From the NCBI GenBank assembly GCA_034440615.1, contig JAOTOM010004800.1, positions 146,001-210,000 on the forward strand: a stretch of DNA of 64,000 bases, written 5' to 3'. Both the position numbers and the translations under genes were made by a program. The notes under the pieces were generated by a model that had not been told where the DNA came from, made no database searches, and saw nothing but the letters and a program-made list of their open reading frames with translations. Source of the DNA: Ashinkailepas kermadecensis. Taxonomy: Eukaryota > Arthropoda > Thecostraca > Neolepadidae. Of the stretch, positions 1-13,932 are shown one piece after another; position 1 is the first letter of the stretch; every line of letters starts with the position of its first letter.

Positions 1-90
1 ATGTAAATTGAACACCCAGAACTGGCCTAGCATGTAAAATTGGAAATGTAGTAAAGTGGTAAAATACGGAGAGCAGCCTCCGTTAGAATG

Positions 91-91
<1 letters not shown>

Positions 92-175
<84 letters not shown>

Positions 176-176
176 T
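92..176. repeat. (TA)n microsatellite
   Basis: Nearly perfect dinucleotide tract of about 85 bp, with a single C interruption near 170. Confidence 0.97.
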
Positions 177-2207
<2,031 letters not shown>

Positions 2208-2286
2208 TTAATGAACGGAACATCTGAATTGCTTGTCAAGTAACTTTATAATTGTTTCATTCATCTTCGGAGCGGTAACAAGAGGG

Positions 2287-3340
<1,054 letters not shown>

Positions 3341-3342
3341 AT

Positions 3343-4040
3343 GCTGTCTCATCGGACCTGATGAAGTTGAGAGTGAAGTGTGGCATGTGTCCTCGTAGGC
3401 CTATCTTGTGCAGCTTGTGTGTAAGTGCAGAGTTGCATACTCGATCGAATGCGGCAGTGATGTCTAAGTAGGTAGCTGTTGTGCGTTTGATGCGTAAACC
3501 ACTTTTGATGTCGTGCACTAGCCTAATGAAATTGTTTGTTGTTGATTTTTGACGCTGGAAGCCGCACTGAAATTCGTCGAGCAAGTCGTGGTGTTCTACA
3601 AAGTGGTGCAGTCGTGTAGTGACCATGCGCTAGACCAGCTTACTAGCGCAGCTTGTAAGTGATATGGGACTGTACCCTTTTGTGGTGGAACGATCTTTGT
3701 GTGGCTTTGGTAATGAGTGACTACACTTTCCCGCCAGGAGGGAGGAAGGGTATCGTTTTGGTATAGCTCTTTAATGGTCGCTAGTAGTTACGTTATATAA
3801 TTTTTGCGGACATGTTAAAAAAACTGGTAAGGAATGTCGTCCGGCCCAACCGACGTGTTTCCACACCTGCTGAGGGAAAGGTGTAATTCATGCATAGTGA
3901 ATGATTGGTTTTAGTGTTCTGTCTTGTCAGAGTTGAAATTTGCTTTGGCGGCACGGGTGTCTAGAGGGCTTATTATAGTGGTGTCATAGGGGTTGTTCGC
4001 AGAGGCGCTGGCGTAGTTTAGCTTAACCCTTGTAGTGTAG
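3343..4040 (-). pseudogene. Non-LTR retrotransposon RT fragment, truncated
   Basis: Read on the minus strand, this piece carries the fingers and first palm motif of a LINE reverse transcriptase. In order there is a GPDDIP motif near 3850, a WRES-like block, PKPHKDRS and YSPISLTSCASKL near 3700-3630, FQCGFQ and a QKST block, and motif A as [10 protein letters not shown] near 3460. This is the usual order in the I/Jockey group. It is broken by a stop codon between the PISLTSC block and the RMVTTRL block and by at least one frame change near 3715. At about 3343 the coding sequence runs straight into the composite microsatellite. Motifs B and C (the catalytic YADD/FADD) and the rest of the RT are absent. 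A methionine-started frame covers 3343-3626, but its apparent continuation through the simple repeat is not real protein. Clade assignment is tentative. Confidence 0.8.
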
Positions 4041-4248
4041 TCTTTCCAGTCAGATCCTCATACCCCGTCTCGGGGGTCTTTTTATACCCCCACTTTAATT
4101 TCCATACTAAGCGTTGCACGAAAACGAAAGCGGTTTCATCGGAAAGCGCTCGACGACTGAGGTCTGAAACTATAATTTTTAAAAAATGATCACCCAAAAC
4201 GTGATGTCACTAGAGGGGGTCTATGTGATCACGACTGATACAATGTTT
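4040..4248 (+). mobile_element. MITE-like dispersed repeat, copy 1
   Basis: This stretch is homologous to the reverse complement of about 22725-22922. Shared landmarks in order are an AGTCTTTCC start, a CCGTCTCGGG core, an ACTAAGCGTTGC block, a TCATCGGAAAGCG block, GTGACGT-like text, a G-run and a GTCTATGT-ATCACGACTGATA block. The second copy sits inside a LINE, so this is a mobile or dispersed family rather than local duplication. No coding capacity is visible, and the other end of this copy could not be placed. Confidence 0.65.
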
Positions 4249-5391
4249 TTGTGTCTGAGGAGTTCATTTTATTTATTATTGTATCTATCTATTTTCAACC
4301 TTGAATTCGAAGTTGTCGGAATTCGCCGACAACTCTTGAGAACAATTATATCAGTCCTAAGCCATATCCATCCCTCTTCGACACCACACTCGTCGGCCGT
4401 TATCCTCGCTGAGTGTTGAATAGCCAATACCTTCCAACGGTGCAGCCACCAGTGATGTCATCGCGCATATTTTCAACGATGACAATAAGAACAACGATAC
4501 CAAGCATTTATTATGTCAGCCCTCCGCCCGATGTGTGCTTTTTACACACAGTGCCACAACCCGGTTCCGGATGTTCCGTCACGATGTGCTAAGCTTAGCG
4601 ACATACCATTATCGACACAGTATGCGCTTACATCAGTTGAACAGGCTATGGTGTTCAGTGTGACATTGAAATTGTGGCCTCTATGAGTGCCTGTTTATGT
4701 TCTTATTTTCGGGATATGTCACATGATGTCGACTAAACCCAAATGAGCTCCAGAGTCCGGGTTGATTTCCAAGCACAGTGTTCCCGCCAATTAAGCGTTC
4801 CAGCATCCTTGGTTGGGTTCAGCTTTCTTTTGTGGATTATCGTTTAAACATATCAGACCAAACATCGTGCAACCGCAGAAGTGGTGTCGGGTGTGGTGCA
4901 AAGCATGGGTTCATAACGAGAGTGATTCAGACCCATTGTTGGCAGGAAGTGAAGTGCTTTTCTGCCCACTTCACTTGAACTGTCGTCCAGGGGAGGGTAT
5001 ACTGAGATACTGAGAGGAATATTTGCGCTTCTGAGTTCAGTTGATATATTACGCTTTGCGTTATATTTATATTCCGTTTATAATCTATTTTACGCTCATT
5101 TAAGGTAACATTAACAACGTAAGCGAATAAAATACAACGTTGTTATGCTGTGTTGATGATGTCAAATAGTGATATGTTGTTCGAAGTACCACAACTGGGT
5201 CCGCCACATATTCCGCACTTGTAGTAACAACGCCGCATCATTCATCATACCCAGGCTTTGGCGGACGACTGAAAACACATTCCATGTGCTAAAATAAATC
5301 AGTTGGGATAGGTCCTGGCTGGAAATGCAGCCGAGGCTGGTGATTGCTAGCAAGCTCGGAGCCGCTGGTGACCTCGGGATGCGGCCGCACC
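4249..5391. other. Unassigned DNA
   Basis: AT-leaning sequence without recognisable motifs. Short open frames of 60-80 codons show no family resemblance. Confidence 0.5.
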
Positions 5392-6332
5392 AGGTGACGT
5401 ACTGCAGGCTGACGACGGGCCGGTGATGACGTACTGCAGGCTGACGACGGGCCGGTGGTGACGTACTGCAGGCTGACGACAGGCCGGTGGTGGCGTACTG
5501 CAGACTGACCACGGGCCGGTGGTGACGTACTCCTGGTTGACGACGGGCCGGTGGTGACGTACTGCAGACTGACGACGGGCCGGTGGTGCCGTACTGCAGA
5601 CTGACGACAGGCCGGTGGTGACGTACTGCAGGCTGACGACGGGCCGGTGGTGACGTACTCCTGGTTGACGACGGGCCGGTGGTGACGTACTGCAGGCTGA
5701 CGACGGGCCGGTGGTGACGTACTCCTGGTTGACGACGGGCCGGTGGTGACGTACTGCAGACTGACGACGGGCCGGTGGTGCCGTACTGCAGACTGACCAC
5801 GGGCCGGTGGTGACGTACTGCAGGCTGACGACGGGCCGGTGGTGACGTACGGCAGGCTGACGACGGGCCGGTGGTGACGTACTGCAGGCTGACGACAGGC
5901 CGGTGGTGCCGTACTGCAGACTGACCACGGGCCGGTGGTGACGTACTCCTAGTTGACGACGGGCCGGGGGTGACGTACTGCAGGCTGACGACGGCCCGGT
6001 GATGACGTACGGCAAGCTGACGACCGGCCGGTGGTGACGTACTGCAGGCTGACGACGGGCCGGTGGTGACATACTGCAGGCTGACGACGGGCCGGTGGTG
6101 CCGTACTGCGACTGACCACGGGCCGGTGGTGACGTACTCTGTTGCGACGGGCGGGGTATGAGACGGCCGGTGGTGACATACTGCAGGCTGACGACGGGCC
6201 GGTGGTGACGTACTGCAGGCTGACGACGGGCCGGGGGTGACGTACGGCAGGCTGACGACGGGCCGGTGGTGCCGTACTGCAGGCTGACGACGGGCCGGGG
6301 GTGACGTACGGCAGGCTGACGACGGGCCGGCC
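5392..6332. repeat. 32-bp GC-rich minisatellite, about 29 copies
   Basis: The unit begins GACGTACTGCAGGCTGACGA and ends in CGGGCCGGTGGT. Variants include a CTCCTGGTTG substitution and CCACGGG for GACGGG. A disrupted patch lies near 6110-6175. Since 32 is not a multiple of 3 and the unit lacks stops on the minus strand, overlapping minus-strand frames of up to 390 codons stay open in more than one phase. These are artefacts. Confidence 0.97.
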
Positions 6333-6720
6333 AACTGTGTCCTCTCACGCAGCGCAGCCGTGGGACGGCCACCGCCCCCAACTGACCTGGCGCCGCGTCA
6401 ATTTGGCGCGCCGGCCGGCCGCCGCCAAGAGAAATGGCGCGAAAGTAGGCGGCGGAATGGTGTGCGTTGGCCACCGGCACCGGTCGTGCTGCAGAAATGT
6501 GCAATCATGGCGCTGTGCGTGCGCCGCAGCGCGCGAGAAAGCGGGACAAATCCGGCACCACCTGCAACAGACCGTCTTCATTACCATGCGACAATTCTCG
6601 GATCCGCCCGTGATGTAAGGCGGCGCTTGCGGGCGAAGTGACGCGCGACCCAAATCGGCACACGCGCCATCGGCAACCGCATCGCCATCGCGGCGACTGA
6701 GCGCGTTACGCCGTCGTTTT
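6333..6720. other. GC- and CpG-rich unique segment
   Basis: Dense CpG and GGCC/CGCC words including GGCGCGCC, in contrast to the AT-rich flanks. It could be a promoter-like CpG cluster or decayed minisatellite. Overlapping open frames in both strands show no recognisable protein. Confidence 0.4.
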
Positions 6721-6840
6721 GGAGCAGCCGTGATTTATGGCAAAGATGGGGGAGGGGGGGGTGAGCTCATGAGAATAACGTTAGTTTTCAAACTGAGGGA
6801 GCATATTTTGCAGAAGACTTCGCCGTTGCATCCGCCGTTG

Positions 6841-6904
6841 AATCCGCCGTTGCATATAAGCATATCCGCCGGATTCTTGAATCCGGCGGATTCAACGGTG
6901 GATT
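6841..6904. repeat. Nested inverted repeat (hairpin)
   Basis: A perfect 13-bp stem at 6864-6876 and 6879-6891 with a 2-nt spacer is enclosed by an outer 12-bp stem at 6841-6852 and 6893-6904 with one mismatch. The CCGCCGTTG words just upstream are direct copies of the outer arm. Confidence 0.8.
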
Positions 6905-7143
6905 TTCATAGGAATAGAGTACCCTAATTTGGTATATTGACCTGGAGCCTTTCGACAGAGGCACAGTCAGAATATTCCTATAAAGGGAGGGGATGAACTC
7001 CCCCATTAATTTATTTCATGCAATGCAAAGTAATATTTTCGATGCTTTTTATAGGATTGACATCCAATTTTACAACAGGGTGGGGTGGGGTGGGGTATTT
7101 GGCAGCCAGGAGTGCAACCGGAACTTTAAAATGGGGAGGGAGG

Positions 7144-7289
7144 GGATATGTCTGGGGGACATGCTCAATGCCCCTCCCCACCACCAACGAGACAAAACCG
7201 TCACCTATTTCGGCACTATGGGAGTACAAATGTCTGAAAACTGTGTGGGTACGTCAAAAAATATTTCAATGAGACTATGCCGTATGATA
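7144..7289 (+). repeat. 146-bp perfect inverted repeat, left arm
   Basis: Base-for-base identical to the reverse complement of 8625-8770; I compared all 146 positions. Identity stops abruptly at both ends. The arm has a short open frame but no recognisable domain. Confidence 0.95.
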
Positions 7290-7667
7290 ATTGCGAAGAC
7301 TAAACTGCTAGAAGCTGTTACAATTGATCAATACTTAGCTTGAATTCTGTTATACCTCTGACGAATTTCGCCCCGTGGTAACATTCCATGAAGAGGCTGA
7401 AATTATGAGCACCTGATGACTTTGCCTTTGTCAGGACTCAAGGCTAGTCCATCAGAATGTGGAATGACTGTTGGAGCTTTGGGCTGCTGTTGGCGGGTCT
7501 GGGCTGTTGGGTCGGCGCAATCAAGCTGATGTTGAACCCCTGGAACAATGTTGGTCGTTCCATGTTATTGAAGGCCTGCCAGCACACTATTGGGGTCTGT
7601 GGGGGGAGAGGGACCTTCGCTGCTGCTAATCCTCTATTGGGGTACTATTGGGCGTTTAAGTCGTTGC

Positions 7668-7701
<34 letters not shown>

Positions 7702-8624
7702 GCTTCTGATATCTGGCTGCTGTTGGACTACCCGGGTGAATGCTGGAAGCTCCAGGCCTTTGGAGCGACTCCTGACACTGCTGAGACCCAAGTTGCTTTA
7801 TTGAGCCTCGGGATGGTATTGGACGCCAATTATTTTATTTTATTTTCGTTGTATGTTTGGTCGAAGAGTCCCTGGGCATTGGATGGGTCCGGGGCCACAG
7901 CACAGTCCAAAGGTCAGCATGGCTTCCCAGTGGGCATGTTCATCCTGCCAAAAGTGCGAAAAATTATTGCTTCGAGAGGTTTATTCCATGGGGTCACATA
8001 GGGTCACATGGGGTCACAATGGATGTTTGTGTATCAGAACTGCTACATTGCTACAGGAGCTATGTCGTCGGTTAGAGCCCTGACTCTCAGGCGAACTATA
8101 GCTAGAGCTGAAAAACCAAGGGGTTTGTGAACTACACCGGATTACATCGTGTCACAGTTATGCACTCCAAAACATAAAATGATGAGCATGTTTTGTTGAT
8201 GAAAGCAACAGCTCAGCAGCTTTGATTCTGACTAGTGTGATTTAAAGCATTCCTGCAAATTTACTGTGGCTTTTGTGATTTTATAGCAGTTAGACAAGCA
8301 TTCGCACACGGTACAATATACACTATAATTGTACACTTCGACCCCATAACTTAGAGAGATGCGATATGATTATCTCACGATTGCGAATTCACCGCCATGA
8401 TCAGGGCTTCGATACGATCACGGGCAGTTCTCGTGAAAAGTATGCAGATTGCATACAGCCTAAAATTCATTAATCCTCTGTAATTCCCTTGCAGTGTGAG
8501 GAGAGGTGTGGAGGAATTTTGAATCCCTGGTATTTTCTGAGTAACACGTTAACCGTTCGTGCTTTTCACCCTGGAAATACCTTCCATCACGTAGTTCGTG
8601 CACATCGTGTACACAAGTTCGTAC
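7290..8624. other. Spacer between the 146-bp inverted repeats
   Basis: 1335 bp of mixed sequence with a (GTT)n tract at about 7664-7703 and three GGGTCACA units near 7995-8020. No transposase-like or other recognisable protein is encoded. Frames of 76-115 codons carry only low-complexity leucine or glycine/tryptophan text. Confidence 0.6.
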
Positions 8625-8770
8625 TATCATACGGCATAGTCTCATTGAAATATTTTTTGACGTACCCACACAGTTTTCAGACATTTGTACTCCCATAGTG
8701 CCGAAATAGGTGACGGTTTTGTCTCGTTGGTGGTGGGGAGGGGCATTGAGCATGTCCCCCAGACATATCC
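8625..8770 (-). repeat. 146-bp perfect inverted repeat, right arm
   Basis: Perfect inverted copy of 7144-7289. It abuts the presumed 5' end of the CR1 LINE, whose CpG-rich leader begins just after 8770. Confidence 0.95.
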
Positions 8771-8961
8771 TCCCACTCACTGCGCTGCCCTCGTCGCGAG
8801 CGGACGTGTTTTTGCGCTCCCGTGACGAGGGAAAATCGTGAGTAAAAGATTGGGCACAGGTGGTTAGTGGAGGGAGGATTTGTTCTATTGTAGGCCTAGG
8901 TTAAGAAAGAGCGGTTATATTGTTTAACTTGAGTATATTAGACTTAGCCTAGGTATTCTAA

Positions 8962-9780
8962 GCTTCTATAATTATCGATCGGCCACGTGTACGTTTGTAG
9001 ACGGGTGGAGTGGCCACGTGGCTTAGGTTTCTGTGAGCATAGAGGAATAAGTTTGTGTCTGCTTGGTGTTTTAGTTGAAGATTAAAATAGTGAGCTTAAC
9101 TTACACTAGGTAGCTTCTAGAATTATCCATCGGCTACGTGGACGCTTTGTAGATGGGTGGCGTGGCCTCGTGGCTTAGGTTTCTGTAGTGCAGAGGAATA
9201 AGTTTTTTTTTTTTTTTTTTTGGTGGTTAAGTTTAAAATAGAGTTGACTAAAATAGTGTGCTTAAATTACACTAGGTATATCTTCTTGTCCTGGTGTTAT
9301 TGTACAGGTATCTAGGTTTTTGATTATATTAGTGTTTAGTTTGGTTTAGTTGGAGTTTGCAGCTGGTGGTAGGTATTTAGCAATTACTTCTGTGTATATA
9401 TTTGCATAGTTTTATCTCATAAGTTTCTTTTTAACGAGCAGATTTTTAGCTTCTAGAATTATCGATCGGCCACGTGGACGCTTTGTAGACGGGTGGAGCG
9501 ACCACGTGGCTTAGGTTTCTGTTAGCATAGAGGAATAGGTCGGTGTCTGCTTGGTGTTTAAGTTTAAGATAGACTTTAAGATTAAAATAGTGAGCTTAAA
9601 TTACACTAGGTAGCTTCTAGAATTATCGATCAGCCACGTGAACGCTTTGTAGACGGGTGGCGCGGTCTCGTGGCTTAGGTTTCTGTAGTGTAGAGGAATA
9701 AGTCGGTGTCCTTTTGGTGTTTAAGTTTAAGATAGAGCTTAGGACTAAAATAGTGAGCTTAAATTACCACTAGGTATATT
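8962..9780 (+). promoter_or_regulatory. Tandem 5'UTR monomers with E-boxes
   Basis: Four related units start with GCTTCTAGAATTATCGATCG-like text at 8962, 9113, 9449 and 9613. Each continues through a CCACGTGG-type region, GTAGACGGGTGG, CTTAGGTTTCTGT, AGAGGAATAAGT and ends near TTACACTAGGTA. Adjacent units are spaced 151 and 164 bp. Unit 1 has two CACGTG E-boxes, with similar but variable sites in the others. Degenerate tail pieces of the same unit continue to about 10130. By position they could be an internal promoter of the LINE, as 5' monomers are in mouse L1; this is inference. A T-run at about 9202-9221 interrupts unit 2. Confidence 0.8.
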
Positions 9781-10220
9781 TCAATATACTGGTGTAATTG
9801 CAAAGGCTTCTTTCCTGTGTGTAGATATTATAAGTTACATTAGATAATACTAATTCTTTCTTAACATCATTTATTTAGTCTTCTGTCATAGTATTTTTGG
9901 TGTTTAATTTTAAGATAGAGTTTAAGACTAAACTAGTGAGCTTTGATTACACTAGTTATATCTTCATATACTGGAGTAATCGTAGAGGTACCTATATAGG
10001 CTTTTTTGGATTATATTAGTATTAGTTTCATTTAGTTGTAGTTTGTAGCTGATGGGAGTTGGTATAACTAAGATTATATTTGCTTAGTTTAGCTTGCGAA
10101 AGCAGATATTTATTTTGTTGTTTATTCAGTGTGAGTGTTATTTTATTTTCTAGTCTTGTGGTGTAGTCTTTTTGGTGTTTAAGTTTAAGATTTAAGTTTA
10201 GATTTAAAAAAAAAAAAAAA

Positions 10221-11090
10221 ATGCAAGGTGACTGTGGGAAGTGTAAGTGTATGGATGCAATTGGGGACTTGAGTAAGAAAGTAGATATGTTAGCTAGGGA
10301 GGTGGAGCGCCTGAAGTGTTTGGTGGCAGGGCCCACCATAGGAAATGTCAGCCAGGCAAGCCAGGTGCAGGAGCCTAGGAGTGATAGGGGTGGAGATAGT
10401 ATGGACCATGATAGTAGAGAGTGGAAAGTAGCTAGACGCCAGAGTACGAGACTGGCTTTAAGGAAAATGGACAAAGGCATTGAAACTAATAATAGGTTTG
10501 AGGTACTGCAAGGGAGAGATAGTAATGCTGCTAAAGAGGAAGGTAGGAATGACCAGGTAGCTGAGGATAGAGAGGGGGAGGTTTTAGTTATAGGGGACTC
10601 AAGAGTTAGGTACATGGACCGTACTTTTTGTAGCAGGAACCCCAACAAACGGATTCGTGTTTGCTTCCCAGGGGCCCAGGTAAAGGATGTTGGTGATAGG
10701 ATAGAAGGAGTAATGAAGGGTAGTGGAGAGAGCACAACGGTAATTGTGCAGGTTGGTGTAAATGATGTAGGAAAAGCAAAAACAGAGGAAACAATACAAG
10801 AGTATAGGGTTTTGATAGGTAGGCTAGCTGTAAGTAGGAAACGAGGAATGGTAACATCCATCCTCCCTATGGTTAACGCAAGCATAGAGTGGTACTCGGG
10901 GGCCATTGGGCTGAATACCAGGGTGGCCAAGATTTGTAAGGAACTTGGCGTGGGGTTCTTGGATTTGTGGGGGGGATTTCTGGGGAAGACTGAAATGTTT
11001 GCATTAGATGGGTTACATTTGAGCAAGAGAGGAGTTGAATTGCTCAGCAATAGGTATGAGGAGGCTCTCAATAGGAAACAGGGAAACTAG
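10221..11090 (+). CDS. CR1 LINE ORF1: coiled coil plus SGNH/GDSL esterase domain
   Basis: 289 codons. The ATG directly follows an A-run (about 10206-10220), which gives A at -3. Residues 5-10 form CGKCKC, followed by a short coil (about 11-36) and a polar linker with NNRFEVL near 90-96. Residues 121-285 form an SGNH-hydrolase-like domain. It has the block I nucleophile motif GDS (S127), GVND at 179-182 (block III) and DGLH at 263-266 (block V Asp and His). All three catalytic-triad positions are therefore present. This esterase-type ORF1 is known in CR1 elements, where ORF1 protein is thought to bind RNA and membranes or lipids. It ends at TAG 11088-11090, directly after the heptamer GGGAAAC. 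The frame is intact with no stops, which suggests recent activity. A 347-codon frame on the opposite strand is a shadow. Confidence 0.93.
   Translation: MQGDCGKCKCMDAIGDLSKKVDMLAREVERLKCLVAGPTIGNVSQASQVQEPRSDRGGDSMDHDSREWKVARRQSTRLALRKMDKGIETNNRFEVLQGRDSNAAKEEGRNDQVAEDREGEVLVIGDSRVRYMDRTFCSRNPNKRIRVCFPGAQVKDVGDRIEGVMKGSGESTTVIVQVGVNDVGKAKTEETIQEYRVLIGRLAVSRKRGMVTSILPMVNASIEWYSGAIGLNTRVAKICKELGVGFLDLWGGFLGKTEMFALDGLHLSKRGVELLSNRYEEALNRKQGN
11081..11087 (+). promoter_or_regulatory. Candidate -1 ribosomal frameshift site GGGAAAC
   Basis: The last ORF1 codons are CAG GGA AAC TAG, so GGGAAAC sits in the X XXY YYZ register required for -1 slippage. After slipping, reading continues GGG AAA CTA into the ORF2 frame, which is open from 11075 onward. 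The first in-frame ATG of ORF2 is at 11216, already inside the endonuclease domain. I see no strong downstream hairpin by eye. The alternatives are termination-reinitiation, non-AUG initiation or loss of an original ATG. Confidence 0.55.
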
Positions 11091-13932
11091 GCAGGTCATG
11101 GGGGGATGTAGCTGATGGAGAGAGAAGTCTTGCAAACAAAGGAAGGAATGGTTTATCATGTTTTTATGTCAATGCCAGAAGTGTTAGGAACAAAATTGGG
11201 GAACTGCATGCTTATATGTTGTCTGAAAAGCTAGATTTGGTATGCATAACAGAGGCATGGGTTAATGAAAGCATTTTTGGAGACAACTTGCAAGAATTCG
11301 AATTGACAGGCTACAACATGCATGCTTATCAAAGGCAGGCAAGGATAGGAGGAGGTATACTGTTGTATGTCAGACAAGAAATGAAATGTCATTCCATAGA
11401 AGATAGTGTACATGATGAAGGTGTAGAATCCTTGTGGTTAGATATCATTCTGAAAAATGGAACACAATTTAGGGTTGGGGCATTCTATAGACCTCCAGAC
11501 CAGAATGAAAACACGGACAGGTTGATGCAGGAAGAGATAAGTAGGAGAGTAAAGGAGAGAACTGTTTTGTTGGGGGATTTCAACATAACAGGATTGGGAA
11601 GCAAAACTATAGGTCTAAACAAATCGGGAAGAAGCTTCATGGATTGTTTTGAGGAGAATTTCTTTTTTCAAATGATACATGAACCTACAAGGGAAAATGA
11701 AATATTAGATCTTGTGCTTACTAATGAGGAAAATTTTGTACAAAATGTGAACATAGGAGAGACTTTGGGTAATAGTGATCACAACATTATACGATTCTCA
11801 TTGTATGTTGGAAATGTAAGAACCAATAAGACATTGATTCCTAATTTTGCTAAAGGGAATTACAATGAGTTCAGGATCTTCCTGACTGAAATTGATTGGG
11901 AAGACTTATTGAAAGGCTTAGATGCTTATGAAATGTGGAGAATGATAAAATATAAACTATTTCAAGGTCAGGATAGGTTCATTCCCAATAGGCAAATTAG
12001 ATTAACCAGGGTTCAGCTCCCTTCATGGCTGACCAGGGAAGTAAAGGATTTACTGGAGTCAAAGAAGCAGGCATTCAAGAAACTGAAATATGCTAACTCT
12101 GAGGTAAACCTCAAATCATATCAAATAGCTAGAAATAAAGTTAGGAGGTGTGTTAGGGCATCTAAAAGACTGGCTGAAATCAAATTAGCTCGGGAATGTT
12201 CAGCAGGTAATGCTAAGAGATTCTTTAGTTTCTACAAATTTAAGGCTAAAAAGTGTGGTGTAGGACCACTGGAGGTAGATGGGGAATTAGTGGTTGATGA
12301 TTGTGATATTGTGGAATCCTTAAGCAAGCAATTCTCATCAGTCTTTACTCAGGATAATTCTGGTAGAATAGAAACAACTGAATCATATGCCATGACAGGT
12401 GATAGGTTGGAGTATCTTACGATAACTACAGAAGCTGTAGAAAAGCAGTTGCAGAATATAAAGCCTAATAAAGCTTCTGGACCAGATGATATATATGCTA
12501 GGGTCTTAGTAGAGTGTGCTAAAGCTTTAGCAGTTCCTCTAGGTATACTTTTCAGGCGGTCTATGGAATACTCTGAAGTGCCTGAAGATTGGAGAAATGC
12601 AAATGTAGTTCCAATTTTCAAAAGGGAAGTATGAAGTGTGTAGGGAACTACAGGCCAGTCAGTTTGACCTCAATAGTTTGCAAGGTACTAGAAAAACTGG
12701 TTAAACAGAATGTTCAGATTCATCTTGACAGGCACAATCTTTTAAGGGATACTCAACATGGATTTCGATCTCGAAGGTCTTGTTTAACTAACCTTTTGGA
12801 GTTCATGGAGTATGTTACTAAAGAAGTAGACAATCAAAACAGGATGGATGTTGTGTACTTGGACTTTAGCAAAGCTTTTGATAAAGTTCCACATAGGAGG
12901 CTAATTCATCAACTACAGCAACATGGGATTGTTGGAAAAGTTCTAGGTTGGATTGAAGCATGGTTGAGGGGAAGGAAACAAAGGGTAATGTTAAATGGAT
13001 GTAAATCTGATTGGAAGGATGTTCTGAGTGGAGTACCACAGGGCTCTGTTCTAGGGCCACTTCTCTTTATCATCTTTGTAAATAACATTGAGGTAGGGCT
13101 GAGGAATAGAGTGTTCAAATTTGCTGATGACATCAAACTGGTAGGAGTGGCAAACAGTTGTGATCAATCTAGTAATATTCAACTAGACTTGGAGGACCTA
13201 AAAAAGTGGGCTGATCAATGGCAGATGTCTTTTAACTATGACAAGTGTAAGGTTATGCATCTGGGGTCTGGAGGTGAGACTTTCAGATATACAATGGGAG
13301 GGAGGGAACTGGATGTTATTGAAGAGGAAAGGGACTTAGGTGTGTTGGTTTCAAATGACCTTAAAGCAGAGAAACAATGTAGCTCAGTTAGGAACAGGGC
13401 ACTCAGAATGCTGGGACTCATTAATAGAAGTGTGATGTATAAGAGCAAGGAAGTCATGAAAAAACTGTACTTAGCATATGTGCGACCCCACTTGGAATAT
13501 TCTGTGCAAGCTTGGAGCCCCTACCTAGAAAAGGATATAGACAAGTTAGAAAGAGTGCAACGCAAAGCAACTAAACTCATCAGTGGACTAGGTAGCTTAG
13601 AATATGGAGAAAGGCTTGTGGCATTAGATATGTACTCACTCAAGTATAGGAGATTAAGGGGGGACATGATTGAAATGTACAAAATTGTTAAAGGACTAGA
13701 TCAGGTCAATTTAAATGGTGCTCTTCAGTTTAAAGTATCACACAGGGGTCACCAACTCAGGTTAGACAAGTTGAGGTGTAGGACAGTTAAGCGACAGCAG
13801 GTCTTCAGTCAAAGGGTTGTTGATCAGTGGAATGGGCTGCCTGCTGATGTTGTGGGGAGTTCCTCATTGAATGTATTTAAAAGTAGGGTGGACAAATTTT
13901 TTAGGCAGGAAAATCTTGTTTTTGATTTCTAA
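11081..13932 (+). CDS. CR1 LINE ORF2: APE-type endonuclease and reverse transcriptase, one frameshift
   Basis: About 950 codons. The endonuclease begins upstream of the first ATG (FYVNARSVRNKIGEL at about 11160-11205). It continues with ITEAW, GGGILLYVR, FYRPP, LLGDFNI, a DLVLTNE block and SDHNII, so the metal and catalytic residues E, Y, D/N and D/H are present. The RT follows: KASGPDDI, NYRPVSL, motif A LDFSKAFDKV, motif B GVPQGSVLGPLLF, motif C FADD, then the CR1-type C-terminal block with RRLRGD and WNGLP. It nicks target DNA and reverse-transcribes the element RNA in target-primed fashion. Reading switches phase once, in the A-run at about 12620-12623, where one A appears to be missing; the upstream frame stops at 12632-12634. 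This could be a real mutation or a base-calling error. Otherwise both parts are open to the stop at 13930-13932. Confidence 0.92.

Noticed and set aside
10028..11071. 347-codon minus-strand frame
   Set aside because: Antisense shadow of the intact CR1 ORF1, with low-complexity leucine/serine text.
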